Notes: generated from the sequence alone by a model not told the origin. A stretch of 42,443 bases of DNA from Nodosilinea sp. WJT8-NPBG4 (GCA_019359285.1 JAHHHQ010000003.1:1-42443); one strand, 5' to 3'; shown: positions 8,546-17,573, counted from the first letter of the stretch. Made by a program: numbers and translations.

Positions 8546-8775
8546 CGCGAAGCACACCGAATAAAAGAAAGACCGCAGCGATCGTGGCTCTTCAGCCTAG
8601 CAGCCCCCTAGGGCTAACCCCAACCAGAAACCCTAGCGCTGCCTCGAGGATTCCCGTTAAGCTCTGTAACAGTTAGGCTGACCGACCTCGCGAAAGTTCC
8701 CATCTTAGTTAACAATCGGTCTAGACCAAGCGTCTTTGCTTAAGCGTTATTCACTCAGCTTGAGGAGTATTTTTT

Positions 8776-8871
8776 ATGCCCCTTTCAGACACTCAAATCT
8801 TCATTGCCCTAGCCGTAGCTCTATTGCCTGGTATTCTGGCAGTTCGCCTGTCTACTGAGCTTTATAAATAG
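8776..8871 (+). CDS. psaM: Photosystem I reaction centre subunit XII
   Basis: A 31-residue [23 protein letters not shown] followed by [11 protein letters not shown], matches PsaM: the L-S-D-T-Q-I start, one transmembrane helix (about 7-24) and the R-L-S-T-E-L-Y-K end. PsaM is a single-helix thylakoid subunit close to the trimerisation side of photosystem I. A GAGGAG ribosome site lies at about 8762, 10 bases before the ATG. The gene is monocistronic, flanked by phoU (-) upstream and by a strong terminator then pyk (-) downstream. It is an easily missed small gene. Confidence 0.95.
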   Translation: MPLSDTQIFIALAVALLPGILAVRLSTELYK

Positions 8872-8918
8872 GTTAAGCCGGGGCATTATTTTAACGTCCC
8901 AAAGGCATAGTTCAATAA

Positions 8919-8958
8919 AACAAAAGACTCCGGCACCTAAATGCCGGAGTCTTTTGTT
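8919..8958. terminator. Bidirectional terminator between psaM and pyk
   Basis: A perfect 17-bp stem (AACAAAAGACTCCGGCA at 8919-8935 and its complement at 8942-8958) encloses the loop CCTAAA. T-rich ends on both strands let it serve the convergent psaM and pyk transcripts. Confidence 0.92.
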
Positions 8959-8992
8959 ATAACCGACTGCCAATCGGGCTGGCCAAAACGCG

Positions 8993-10783
8993 CTAAAAAC
9001 TCATGGCGGGCTCATTTTTAACTGGCCCCAAGGCTCCAGAGTAGATCAGCCCCCGCCGGGTATCAAGGGTCAGAATACTGCCATCGCGGATGATTTCGGT
9101 GGCGTTTTTAACCCCGACGATCACTGGCACCCCCAGCCGCAGACCAATGACCGCTGCGTGGCTGGTGGGGCTGTCATCTTCTGTGACAATGCCGCCCGCC
9201 CGACGAATGGCCTCGACAAAGTCGGCGCTGGTGTTGGGCACCACCAAAATTTCGCCGTCGTTAAAGTCGTTGACCTCCAGGCTGGTGTGGGCAACTCGGG
9301 CTCGGCCGCTCACCGAGGCTTCGCCAATGCCCACGCCGCGCCCTAGCACCGCTGTCACCACGTCTACCTTAATCAAATCGGTAGAACCTGAGATCCCTTG
9401 CAGGGTTCCTGCCGTTAGTACCACCAGGTCGCCGTCGTTGAGCAGAGACTTTTCTTGGGCAACGCTCATGGCCGCCTGAAAGGTCTGGGTGCTAGAGGGC
9501 AAATCCAGCACCAGCAGCGGCCGCACTCCCCATACCAGCTGAAGCTGTCGCGCCACATGGACATGGGGGGTCACTGCCAGAATTGGCGTTTGGGGACGAT
9601 ACTTCGAGACGTTGCGGGCGGTAGCCCCCGATTTGGTCAGAGTCATAATCGCCGCTGCGTTGAGCTGCGTCGCAATGCGGCCCACTGCCTGACTGATGGC
9701 GTTGGGAATCGAGCGGGCCCCAACACCGTCCTTGCGATCGCCCAGGGTCAGCCCCTCCTGCTCGGTGCACACGGCCACCTTAGCCATGGTGGCCACGGCC
9801 TCTACTGGAAACTTGCCCACGGCGGTTTCGTTGGAGAGCATGACCGCATCGGTGCCGTCGAGAATGGCGTTGGCAATGTCAGACACCTCAGCTCGGGTAG
9901 GGCGGGGGTTCGACACCATGCTGTCGAGCATCTGGGTAGCGGTAATCACCGGAATGCCCAGGGCATTAGACATGGCAATCAGCCGCTTTTGCAGAATTGG
10001 CACCTCCTCGGCGGGTAGCTCTACCCCCAGATCGCCCCGAGCCACCATGACTCCGTCTGAGAGGGAGAGAATGGCCTCCATCTGCTCAATGGCCTCGTGC
10101 TTTTCAATCTTGACGATGACCGGCACATTCTTGCCAGCGGCATGGATGATTTCCTTGATCTCCAGCACGTCCTGGGGGTTGCGCACAAAGCTGAGGGCCA
10201 CCCAGTCAACGCCTTGGTTGAGGCCAAACAGCAGGTCTTCGCGGTCTTTGTCGGTGAGCGCCTTGACCGAGAGGTAAACCCCAGGGAAGTTGACCCCCTT
10301 ATTGTTTGACAGGGTGCCGCCTACCACCACGCGACAGTGAAGCTCCTGAGCCACCAGATCGACCGATTCCACCTGCATCTCGACTTTGCCGTCGTCCAGT
10401 AAAATCGTGGAGCCGGGGGGCACTTCCTGGGCCAGCTTGTCGTAGGTGACGCAGGCCCGCTCCTGGGTGCCCGGAATAATCTCGCTGGTGAGCACAAAGG
10501 GGTCGCCCTTGGCCAACTGGATGGAGCCGTGCTCAAACTTACCCAGGCGAATTTTTGGCCCCTGGAGGTCTTGCAGAATCCCCACCGGCTGATTGAGCTC
10601 GAAGGAAATCTGCCGAATCAGGCGAATGCTGCGCTGGTGGTCGTCGTGGCTGCCGTGGGAGAAGTTGAGCCGCAGGGTGGTGGCCCCAGCCTCGATCAGC
10701 TCCCGCAGCACGTCGGCATTTTGGGTGGCAGGGCCGATAGTGGCAACAATTTTGGTGCGGCGGACAGAGTTGCGCAGGGGCAT
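8993..10783 (-). CDS. pyk: Pyruvate kinase with C-terminal PEP-utiliser domain
   Basis: Pyruvate kinase makes pyruvate and ATP from phosphoenolpyruvate and ADP, the last glycolytic step. Starting at MPLRNSVRRTKIVATIGPAT, the barrel shows V-K-I-E-K (catalytic lysine/metal glutamate region), M-V-A-R-G-D-L-G-V-E and I-T-A-T-Q-M-L-D-S-M. The regulatory C domain follows. At 596 residues it exceeds the classical 470 because of an added module ending with S-P-T-S-H-A-A-V-I (around His542), the phosphohistidine-type motif of PEP synthase and PTS enzyme I mobile domains. This extra C-terminal domain is common in cyanobacterial and Bacillus enzymes. It is monocistronic, convergent with psaM and divergent from crtR. 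Confidence 0.96.
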   Translation of the reverse strand: MPLRNSVRRTKIVATIGPATQNADVLRELIEAGATTLRLNFSHGSHDDHQRSIRLIRQISFELNQPVGILQDLQGPKIRLGKFEHGSIQLAKGDPFVLTSEIIPGTQERACVTYDKLAQEVPPGSTILLDDGKVEMQVESVDLVAQELHCRVVVGGTLSNNKGVNFPGVYLSVKALTDKDREDLLFGLNQGVDWVALSFVRNPQDVLEIKEIIHAAGKNVPVIVKIEKHEAIEQMEAILSLSDGVMVARGDLGVELPAEEVPILQKRLIAMSNALGIPVITATQMLDSMVSNPRPTRAEVSDIANAILDGTDAVMLSNETAVGKFPVEAVATMAKVAVCTEQEGLTLGDRKDGVGARSIPNAISQAVGRIATQLNAAAIMTLTKSGATARNVSKYRPQTPILAVTPHVHVARQLQLVWGVRPLLVLDLPSSTQTFQAAMSVAQEKSLLNDGDLVVLTAGTLQGISGSTDLIKVDVVTAVLGRGVGIGEASVSGRARVAHTSLEVNDFNDGEILVVPNTSADFVEAIRRAGGIVTEDDSPTSHAAVIGLRLGVPVIVGVKNATEIIRDGSILTLDTRRGLIYSGALGPVKNEPAMSF

Positions 10784-11049
10784 AAACGACCTCTACTGAG
10801 AGTAAAACGCTACCGCATGGGACCCTTAATCAAGCCCGTAGACTAGCAGCCATAAAGCACAGGGATAGTAGCACGAATGCCGATGGGCTTTACGCGTCAC
10901 CCTAAAACCGGCAAGAATTTCAGCGTTTTTACGGACCATGAGCAATGGACAATGGACTAAGGCGGGTAACGCTCGTCTGCCACCTTCTATGGCGCGCTAC
11001 CGACGGCAAGCTGCTTGGACAGCGCGTACCTTTAGGCTGTGTCATAAAA

Positions 11050-11079
11050 CTTTATTAATAAAGCACCGTAACGTATACT
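11050..11079 (+). promoter_or_regulatory. Candidate crtR promoter with overlapping palindrome
   Basis: The 327-base gap between pyk and crtR contains no gene. Near its crtR end, TATACT at 11074-11079 fits a -10 box. A 17-base spacing upstream lies the perfect 14-bp palindrome CTTTATTAATAAAG (11050-11063), covering the expected -35 site. This could be an operator for a dimeric regulator or only an AT-rich promoter element. No transcription start is known from the sequence. Confidence 0.45.
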
Positions 11080-11110
11080 ACCGAAGGCACTGGTGTAGGA
11101 GCGACGCATC

Positions 11111-11998
11111 ATGTCGGTGGCAGCTGAAGCCCTGACGGTTCGAAAAACGGTTCCCCCTGAGTTACTCAAAACCGAAGGCGGGTTGAGCCTCAACTCTCTC
11201 ATGTTTATAGCTTCCGTCGGGCTGATTAGTCTGTCTACGGTGGGCTATTTTTGCTGGCATTGGACCAACTGGTGTGTGTTTTTAATGAACGTGCTGTCCC
11301 TACACCTGGCGGGGACAGTAATTCATGACGCTAGCCACAACTCGGCTCACCGCAACCGCGTGGTGAATGCCCTGCTGGGTCACGGCAGCGCCCTAATCTT
11401 AGGGTTCTCGTTTCCGGTGTTTACGCGGGTGCACCTGCAGCACCACGCCCACGTCAACGATCCTGAAAATGACCCCGATCATTTCGTATCGACGGGCGGG
11501 CCGCTGTGGCTGATTGCGGCACGCTTTTTCTACCACGAAATCTACTTTTTCAAGCGCCGCCTCTGGCGTAATTGGGAGCTGCTGGAGTGGTTTTTGGGAC
11601 GCTTTGCGGTGGGGCTACTGGTGTTTATCGCCTGTCGGTTCGACTTTGTGGGCTACCTCTTTAACTACTGGTTTTCGCCTGCTCTGGTGGTGGGCATTGC
11701 CTTGGGATTGTTTTTTGACTATTTGCCCCATCGACCGTTTGAAGATCGCGATCGCTGGAAGAATGCTCGGGTCTATCCCAGCCCAATTCTCAATCTGCTG
11801 ATCATGGGTCAGAACTATCACCTCGTACACCACCTGTGGCCCTCGGTGCCCTGGTATAAGTACAAACCCACCTACGAGGTGATGCAGCCGCTGCTGGATG
11901 AAAAAGGGTCTCCCCAGTCCCTGGGGCTGCTGAAAATGAAAGACTTCTTCGGCTTTCTGTACGACCTATTTTTGGGCATTCGGCTGAAGCGACACTAG
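11111..11998 (+). CDS. crtR: Beta-carotene hydroxylase
   Basis: CrtR is a membrane di-iron oxygenase that adds the 3-hydroxyl groups of zeaxanthin (and of myxoxanthophyll precursors). It belongs to the fatty-acid-desaturase-like superfamily. The 295-residue protein shows the three histidine clusters: H-D-A-S-H-N-S-A-H (about residues 73-81), H-L-Q-H-H-A-H near 113-119 followed by N-D-P-E-N-D-P-D-H, and Q-N-Y-H-L-V-H-H-L-W near 236-245. Hydrophobic segments at about 30-65, 95-110 and 175-205 surround them. The start is ATG 11111 with GGAG about 10 bases upstream. It is monocistronic with its own terminator. Confidence 0.95.
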   Translation: MSVAAEALTVRKTVPPELLKTEGGLSLNSLMFIASVGLISLSTVGYFCWHWTNWCVFLMNVLSLHLAGTVIHDASHNSAHRNRVVNALLGHGSALILGFSFPVFTRVHLQHHAHVNDPENDPDHFVSTGGPLWLIAARFFYHEIYFFKRRLWRNWELLEWFLGRFAVGLLVFIACRFDFVGYLFNYWFSPALVVGIALGLFFDYLPHRPFEDRDRWKNARVYPSPILNLLIMGQNYHLVHHLWPSVPWYKYKPTYEVMQPLLDEKGSPQSLGLLKMKDFFGFLYDLFLGIRLKRH

Positions 11999-12015
11999 AA
12001 GGGATAGCTCAACAG

Positions 12016-12064
12016 AAACGAACTCAGATTTAGGCTCACAAAGCCCAAATCTGAGTTCGTTTTT
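12016..12064 (+). terminator. crtR terminator
   Basis: AAACGAACTCAGATTT (12016-12031) pairs perfectly with 12047-12062. The stem continues through GGCT/AGCC around a short CACAA loop, and T residues follow. It ends the crtR transcript and may also stop aroH, which converges from the right. Confidence 0.92.
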
Positions 12065-12093
12065 ACAGTTCAGGATTTGTCAAAGTCTTCCTT

Positions 12094-12471
12094 CTATCCT
12101 GTGACTACCAGGTCGGGACGCAGGTTGCGGGCTCCGCGCAGGTAGACATGCTGGATTTTGCCGTGGGGGACGGGAAGCTGCACGTGCATTAGGAGGCGGA
12201 TGCAGCAGGGCAGGCTGCCCTCGACATGCATATGCTGCACGTCGAGGAAGGCAACGTTGTCCCATTGAGGTCGCTGGCGGGCGATCGCCGCCGGAAACAC
12301 CGCATCTAAGTCGCGGGTGACAGAGAAGGTGGCGCTAATAATGCAGGCAGGATCGAGGTGGTTGCGCTCTTCGAGGGCATCCATCAGCTCTGTGACGGCA
12401 TCCCGAATCGCCCCCTCCGTATTTTCTGGTACCGTTACCGCTCCCCGAATTGCCCACACTCGCCAGTCCAC
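12094..12471 (-). CDS. aroH: Chorismate mutase, AroH type
   Basis: This 125-residue protein rearranges chorismate to prephenate for phenylalanine and tyrosine synthesis. It matches the trimeric AroH fold by the start W-R-V-W-A-I-R-G-A-V-T-V (Arg9 is the conserved substrate-binding arginine), the middle A-T-F-S-V-T-R-D-L segment, and the ending V-Y-L-R-G-A-R-N-L-R-P-D. The start codon is GTG at 12469-12471. It lies 120 bases downstream of sppA on the same strand, a gene order seen in other cyanobacteria. Confidence 0.93.
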   Translation of the reverse strand: MDWRVWAIRGAVTVPENTEGAIRDAVTELMDALEERNHLDPACIISATFSVTRDLDAVFPAAIARQRPQWDNVAFLDVQHMHVEGSLPCCIRLLMHVQLPVPHGKIQHVYLRGARNLRPDLVVTG

Positions 12472-12591
12472 GCGTTAGCCTCCAAAGGTCATTCTTCAAA
12501 GCCCCAATGGCACCGACGGCTACAATTGGGGCAGAGAATTGACTGCATTTTACTGCTTTAATCCTACCAGGGGACTGATCTGTGCTGGCCC

Positions 12592-13446
12592 TTAGGGACG
12601 ATAGAGCCACAGGGGCATGCCGCTGGTGGAGCGTTCGAACTCTAGCCACTCCAGGGTTGCATTGAGGGCTGGTATCGCCAGGGCGGGGTAGGCCATGCCC
12701 GAGACAGCAACATTGCTATTGCCGGGCACCAGCCGTCGCAGGAGAGGCTTTTTCTCATCAAAGGTGATGCACTCAGCCTTGTCAGGGTCGAGACCAGCCA
12801 GTTCGGCGGTCCAGCGGCGGGCGTCTTCCTCGCTGCCAAGTCGGTCTACAACACCGAGTTGGAGGGCTTGTTCGCCGGTAAAAATTCGTCCGTCGGCAAA
12901 GCTACGTACCGTTTCTTCGCTCAGGTGGCGAGCCTCGGCGACAGTTTTGACAAACTGGCTATAGCTGACGTCGATCAGCTCCTGCAGAATGCCCTTTTCG
13001 GGATCGGTGAGTTCGCGATCGAAGGCGAGAATGTCTTTATAGGGGCCAGACTTAATTACCTTGAACGATACGCCCACCTTGTCGAGCAGTCGCTCGAGGT
13101 TATTGCCCCGCAAAATGACGCCGATGCTGCCGGTGATCGTGCCGGGGTTGGCCACAATGTGGTTGGCCCCCATACCGATGTAGACCCCGCCCGAGGCGGA
13201 GATATTGCCAAAGCTAGCCACAATTTTGAGCTTGTCTTTGAGCCGTTTGAGGGCGGTGTAGATTTCTTGGGAGTCGCCCACGGTGCCGCCAGGGCTGTCG
13301 ATGCGCAGCAGCAGAGCCGGGAAGCGCCTTTCCTCAATTTCTTTGAGGGCCTCTAGCATCCGCTTACGGGTGGCGGCCCCAATCACGCCGGTCACTTCGA
13401 TGCGGGCAATGGACTTGCAAGAACGGCGAGAAAACGGCCAAATCAT
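12592..13446 (-). CDS. sppA: Signal peptide peptidase SppA, short form
   Basis: SppA is a serine protease with a Ser-Lys dyad that degrades cleaved signal peptides and other membrane-associated peptides. Counting from the chosen ATG at 13446 (MIWPFSRRSCKSIARIEVTG), the nucleophile is in N-I-S-A-S-G-G-V-Y (Ser85) and the lysine in S-G-P-Y-K-D (Lys137). R-I-D-S-P-G-G-T (48-55) forms the strand before the oxyanion site. The longer frame adds 18 unlikely residues. At about 284 residues it is the short, single-domain form. It lacks an obvious transmembrane anchor, unlike plant-like SppA1, so it may be cytoplasmic or peripheral. Confidence 0.93.
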   Translation of the reverse strand: MIWPFSRRSCKSIARIEVTGVIGAATRKRMLEALKEIEERRFPALLLRIDSPGGTVGDSQEIYTALKRLKDKLKIVASFGNISASGGVYIGMGANHIVANPGTITGSIGVILRGNNLERLLDKVGVSFKVIKSGPYKDILAFDRELTDPEKGILQELIDVSYSQFVKTVAEARHLSEETVRSFADGRIFTGEQALQLGVVDRLGSEEDARRWTAELAGLDPDKAECITFDEKKPLLRRLVPGNSNVAVSGMAYPALAIPALNATLEWLEFERSTSGMPLWLYRP

Positions 13447-13700
13447 AGGGGTATCAACAACTGTAGGCGGACAAGTGTGAACAGTAGATGGCCCCGGCAC
13501 TGAACGGGCTAGGGCCAGGGTCTATTGTAGCCAAAACAACACTGTGGCGAGGCGTAGCGCCGTAGGGGGTTAGATGTTGGGCGATTCTGGGGAGGACAGC
13601 ACCCCACCCCGAACTGCGTTAACATTCCTTAAAGAAAGCTTTTTGGCCGCTGCGCTCGCCCTTGGGCGGGTTTTCAACCATCTCCCTTCATTTCCCCACT

Positions 13701-14720
13701 ATGGATTCAGTTTCCGTTCCCCAGTCGGTCACTCGCAACCCCATTGTGCTGATTGCGCCCTTCTTTTTGTGGGGCACAGCCATGGTGGCAATGAAGGGAG
13801 CCATGCCCCACACCACACCATTCTTTATGGCGGGTATACGGTTGTTGCCTGCAGGCATGCTCGTACTGTTGGTGGGGTTGTTTTTGGGCCGTCCCCAGGC
13901 CATTAGCCGCCAGGGCTGGCTGTGGATAGCGCTCTTCGCCCTAGTGGATGGCACGCTGTTTCAAGGATTTTTGGCGGCGGGTCTGCAGCGCACTGGGGCG
14001 GGCCTCGGCTCGGTGATGATTGACTCTCAACCTCTGGCGGTGGCGGTCATGGCGCGGGGGTTGTTTGGCGAATACATCGGTGCCCTCGGCTGGATTGGTC
14101 TGCTGTGGGGCATTGCGGGTATTAGCCTGCTGGGTCTGCCCGACGAGTGGATTTTTTCGCTCTTCCACGGCGACACGGCCTGGCTAACCGAGGGCACGGC
14201 CCTCACCACCCTCTCTCAAGGCGGCGAATGGCTGATGCTGCTGGCGGCCCTGTCAATGGCCATTGGCACAATTTTGATTCGCTATGTCTGCCGCCATGTG
14301 GACCCTGTTGTGGCCACAGGCTGGCACATGGTGTTGGGAGGTGTACCTCTGTTTGTGCTGTCATCCCTAGGAGAAGTGCAGCCCTGGCAAGGTTTGACGG
14401 GCTTAGACTGGGGGGCGATCGCCTATTCGACCATCTTTGGCAGTGCCCTGGCCTACGGTATTTTCTTCTTCTTAGCAGCCCAGGGCAACCTCACCAGTCT
14501 CAGCGCCCTGACCTTTTTGACCCCAGTATTTGCCCTGCTGTTTGGCAACCTATTTTTGGGTGAAACCTTGAGTGCGTTGCAGTGGTTGGGCGTTAGTTTT
14601 ACCTTGGTGAGCATTTACCTAATCAACCAGCGCGATGCTCTGACTCAAAAGCTACGCCAGTTAACCCTAGCCTACGAGACCACAACCTCGACAGATAGTA
14701 CTCCAGCGGAACCGGACTAG
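13701..14720 (+). CDS. EamA/DMT-superfamily transporter
   Basis: The protein has about ten hydrophobic helices in two EamA halves. The first half contains F-L-W-G-T-A-M-V-A-M-K-G and a G-I-R-L-L-P-A-G segment, and the second a Y-S-T-I-F-G-S-A-L-A-Y-G motif followed by L-T-P-V-F-A-L-L-F-G-N-L-F-L-G-E, the usual end of EamA domains. It is probably a metabolite exporter in the inner membrane. The substrate is unknown. The loop in the middle (about residues 150-180) is longer than usual. I chose ATG 13701 (MDSVSVPQSV) over one 13 codons upstream because the extension is not family-like. Confidence 0.9.
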   Translation: MDSVSVPQSVTRNPIVLIAPFFLWGTAMVAMKGAMPHTTPFFMAGIRLLPAGMLVLLVGLFLGRPQAISRQGWLWIALFALVDGTLFQGFLAAGLQRTGAGLGSVMIDSQPLAVAVMARGLFGEYIGALGWIGLLWGIAGISLLGLPDEWIFSLFHGDTAWLTEGTALTTLSQGGEWLMLLAALSMAIGTILIRYVCRHVDPVVATGWHMVLGGVPLFVLSSLGEVQPWQGLTGLDWGAIAYSTIFGSALAYGIFFFLAAQGNLTSLSALTFLTPVFALLFGNLFLGETLSALQWLGVSFTLVSIYLINQRDALTQKLRQLTLAYETTTSTDSTPAEPD

Positions 14721-14723
14721 GTG

Positions 14724-14908
14724 AGGGAGTGGATGGGTGGGGAGTGGGGAGTGGATGGGTAGGGCGGCATCCTGAGTTGACCGCTTGGCTTAATTTTCGA
14801 AGAGAGAAAATAGGCGGGTAATCCTGTTTTAGATACTGGCCTAACTAATTGGAGGTATCGATCCGCTACCCCTACCCATTCACCCCCTACCCCCCACCCA
14901 TCCACCCT
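14724..14908. repeat. G-rich and C-rich low-complexity arms in inverted orientation
   Basis: G-rich repeats (units like GTGGATGGGTGGGGAGTG, 14728-14763) and C-rich repeats (CCCTACCCCCCACCCATCC type, 14866-14908) flank about 100 bases of ordinary sequence. The arms are complementary over most of their length and could form a long hairpin after the EamA gene. Confidence 0.55.
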
Positions 14909-14989
14909 AGATCACGTCGCCCTCAGCAGGTTAAGTTACCTTAGGGGCATCTACACTGGGTTAACCGTCGCTGCCAGCTATGGGCCGAT

Positions 14990-16462
14990 ATGAGATTTAG
15001 AATGCCAACGCCAGGAAGAGGGCCGGGCTGCCGCAGTGCTTCTGGGGTGGGGTTTGCTGTTTTAACCCTGGCGGCGGGTTTATCTGTAACTGTCTTGCCA
15101 GGGTTAGGGTCTGCGATCGCCAAAGTCACTACTGATCCATCTGCCCAGCTAGATACCCAGCCGATCGCCCAGACAGAGGCACCTGCTCCTGACCCCGTGC
15201 TGTTGCAGCCGGGAACCGAGAGCGACGATATCATGGTGCTCCAGCGGCAGATGCGGCTGCTAGGTCTCTACCAGGGGCCTGTGGATGGCCGCTATGAGGG
15301 GCCGACCCAGGAGGCGATCGCCTCCTTTCAGGCAAAGGCTGGGCTACCCGCTAGCGGCACTCTTGATCAGGCCACCTGGCAGCGCATGAGCACGCCTCAA
15401 CTGCTGACTGAGAATACATCCCCCAAACCAGAGGCACCTGTACTGTTTCCGACGGCTGAGGTACCAGCGCCATCAGCAGCAACGCCTGCGGTGGCGACGG
15501 CCGAGGCCCCGGCTTCAGTGCCGGCCCCTGCTCCTGCACCGACTGAATCGCCTAAGGCCGAGACCGCTGCCCCAGCTCAGCCCCCTGCGGATGAAGACCG
15601 GGAGGCTGAACCTTCGGTCGGAGAGAACGCCCCACCGGTTGAGACTGCTGAGTCTGGTCGCCGCTGGACATGGCTGGTGCTAGGAGGCTTAGCGCTGGCC
15701 GGCTGTTTGGGGGGCTGGCGGTTCTTGGGGCAGGGGCGATCGGCAAAGCGTTCTACAGCCGACTCGGAACGAGTACCCAGCGCCGGCTCACAGTCCAGAA
15801 GCATTGCTGAGCCTTCCCCAGCCCCAGACAATTCCAATGCTCCCCTGAACCCAGTGGGGCACATAGGGGCTTTGGATTCCCCTGCCCTTGGTCTGGCTAC
15901 CCCGGCTGCAGCGGGCACCGACCTGACTCTAGACGCCACTAGCCGGCTCACCTCGGGGGATATTGTGGATTTGTTGATCCATGAGCTAGCTAACCGCGAT
16001 GGTGCAGTACGTCGCCATGCTATTTGGGAGCTGGGTCAGCGCGGCCATTCTGACGCCATTCAGTCTTTGATCAACGGTCTGCTCGATGCCGATTCCCAGG
16101 AAAAAAGCCTGATTCTTGCCGCCCTGGCCGAGATTAACAGCCGCAGCCTGAAGCCCATGCACCGGGCCTTGGCCCTAGGCCTGCAAGACCCTAGCCCCGA
16201 GGTGCGCAAGAACGCCATTCGCGACCTGAGCCGGATTTACGATACGGTGGTGCAGCTCAGCCACATGCTGGCCCACGCCACCCAAGACCCCGATGTTGGC
16301 GTGCAGGAAACTGCCCAGTGGGCGCTTAGCCAGCTCAACCGCATCCCTGCGGCGACCTATTCTGGGGCGCTGCCTCCTGAGGCTAACTCTCTCGATGCAC
16401 CCTACGACAGCGATGGCCAAAGACTGACTCCGGAGGGCCATCGTCTCCCGCCCGCCGGCTAG
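14990..16462 (+). CDS. Peptidoglycan-binding and HEAT-repeat membrane protein
   Basis: This 490-residue protein has an unusual layout. A hydrophobic N-terminal segment (about 20-43) looks like a signal or anchor. A peptidoglycan-binding type 1 domain follows (about 78-133: V-L-Q-R-Q-M-R-L-L-G-L-Y and the A-I-A-S-F-Q-A-K-A-G-L-P-A-S-G-T-L-D pattern), then a Pro/Ala/Glu-rich linker (135-225) and a second membrane helix (about 228-246). The C-terminal half contains HEAT-like helical repeats (about 320-455). If both helices span, the wall-binding domain is periplasmic and the HEAT repeats cytoplasmic, linking cell wall to an inner partner. That topology is inference. It is probably co-transcribed with the glycosyltransferase 40 bases downstream. 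Confidence 0.85.
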   Translation: MRFRMPTPGRGPGCRSASGVGFAVLTLAAGLSVTVLPGLGSAIAKVTTDPSAQLDTQPIAQTEAPAPDPVLLQPGTESDDIMVLQRQMRLLGLYQGPVDGRYEGPTQEAIASFQAKAGLPASGTLDQATWQRMSTPQLLTENTSPKPEAPVLFPTAEVPAPSAATPAVATAEAPASVPAPAPAPTESPKAETAAPAQPPADEDREAEPSVGENAPPVETAESGRRWTWLVLGGLALAGCLGGWRFLGQGRSAKRSTADSERVPSAGSQSRSIAEPSPAPDNSNAPLNPVGHIGALDSPALGLATPAAAGTDLTLDATSRLTSGDIVDLLIHELANRDGAVRRHAIWELGQRGHSDAIQSLINGLLDADSQEKSLILAALAEINSRSLKPMHRALALGLQDPSPEVRKNAIRDLSRIYDTVVQLSHMLAHATQDPDVGVQETAQWALSQLNRIPAATYSGALPPEANSLDAPYDSDGQRLTPEGHRLPPAG

Positions 16463-16502
16463 TGCCCATCTGCCTGATCTCCCCATCCCCAGCTTTTCCT
16501 CT

Positions 16503-17573
16503 ATGTCCCTTTCTCGTCGCCTGTTGTTTGTCTCAACTCCCGTCGGGCCGCTAGGGTCTGGCCTGGGGGGCGGAGTTGAGCTTACCCTGCTCAACCTCAC
16601 CCAGGGAATGCGCGATCGCGGGCACCAGGTCACGGTACTCGCACCCGAAGGGTCGAGCCTAGGCGATGCTGCTATCGTGACGGTGCCGGGGCAGTTGCAG
16701 CCTACGGCCCATACCCAAGGACGCAGCGCGCCGGTCGTGCTCCTCGCAGACAGTGCGCTGGGCGCTATGTGGCGCTACGCTCGGCAGCACCAGGATGAAT
16801 TTGACCTGATCGTCAATCTGGCCTACGACTGGTTGCCCTTTTACCTGACGGAGTTTTTCGTTACTCCAGTAGCCCACTTTGTCACCATGGGCTCCCTCAG
16901 CGATGCGATGGATGAAGCCATCTGTCAAGTGGCTCAGCAGTTTCCCCGGCACTTGGGGGCCTATACGCGCACCCAGGCCGAAACGTTTGGGGTGGCCAAT
17001 GCCTTTGAACTGCTCAGCAGCGCCATTGATCTGGACTTATACGAATTTTGCTCAACCCCCGGCGATGCTCTAGCCTGGCTAGGGCGCATTTCTCCTGAAA
17101 AGGGGCTAGAGGATGCTCTAGAGGCGGCCGAAATTGCCCAGGCTCCCCTCAAGATTTTGGGCAAGCTGGAAGACGCTGACTACTGGCAGACCCTCTGCGA
17201 TCGCTTTCCCCACGCCACCGACTGCTACTTGGGGTTTCTGCCCACCCACGAACTGCAACAGGTGCTGCGCCAGTGCCGCGCCCTGGTAATGACCCCACGC
17301 TGGGTCGAAGCCTTTGGCAATGTAGCGATCGAGGCTCTGGCCTGCGGCGTGCCGGTGATTGCCTATGCCCGCGGTGGCCCAGCTGAAATTGTGCAGCCGG
17401 GCAAAACAGGCTGGCTGGTGCCGCCAGATGATGTGCAGGGGCTGGTGGATGCGATCGCAACTATCGACCAGCTCGATCGCCACGCCTGCCGTCGCCAGGC
17501 CGAAACCAAGTATTCTCTCAGTGCTCTAGCCGTTCGCTTTGAGCGATGGTTCGAGACCCTAATTGCGAAGTGA
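16503..17573 (+). CDS. Family 4 glycosyltransferase, UDP-glucose:tetrahydrobiopterin glucosyltransferase-like
   Basis: The protein transfers a sugar from a nucleotide donor by a retaining GT-B mechanism. The N-terminal half has the glycine loop G-P-L-G-S-G-L-G-G-G-V-E (15-26). The C-terminal half has the donor motif E-A-F-G-N-V-A-I-E (E269 and E277, the EX7E pair) followed by A-C-G-V-P-V-I-A-Y-A-R-G-G. The start F-V-S-T-P-V-G-P-L-G-S-G-x-G-G-G-V-E-L-T-L resembles the Synechococcus enzyme that glucosylates tetrahydrobiopterin as I remember it. The acceptor is therefore a guess. It follows the HEAT-repeat gene closely. Confidence 0.85.
   Translation: MSLSRRLLFVSTPVGPLGSGLGGGVELTLLNLTQGMRDRGHQVTVLAPEGSSLGDAAIVTVPGQLQPTAHTQGRSAPVVLLADSALGAMWRYARQHQDEFDLIVNLAYDWLPFYLTEFFVTPVAHFVTMGSLSDAMDEAICQVAQQFPRHLGAYTRTQAETFGVANAFELLSSAIDLDLYEFCSTPGDALAWLGRISPEKGLEDALEAAEIAQAPLKILGKLEDADYWQTLCDRFPHATDCYLGFLPTHELQQVLRQCRALVMTPRWVEAFGNVAIEALACGVPVIAYARGGPAEIVQPGKTGWLVPPDDVQGLVDAIATIDQLDRHACRRQAETKYSLSALAVRFERWFETLIAK

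Noticed and set aside
10938..11135. 65-codon frame upstream of crtR
   Set aside because: It runs into the crtR start, is Arg/Trp-rich, and looks like chance coding in promoter DNA.
12859..13356. 165-codon plus-strand frame
   Set aside because: It is antisense to sppA, with no ribosome site or recognisable domain.
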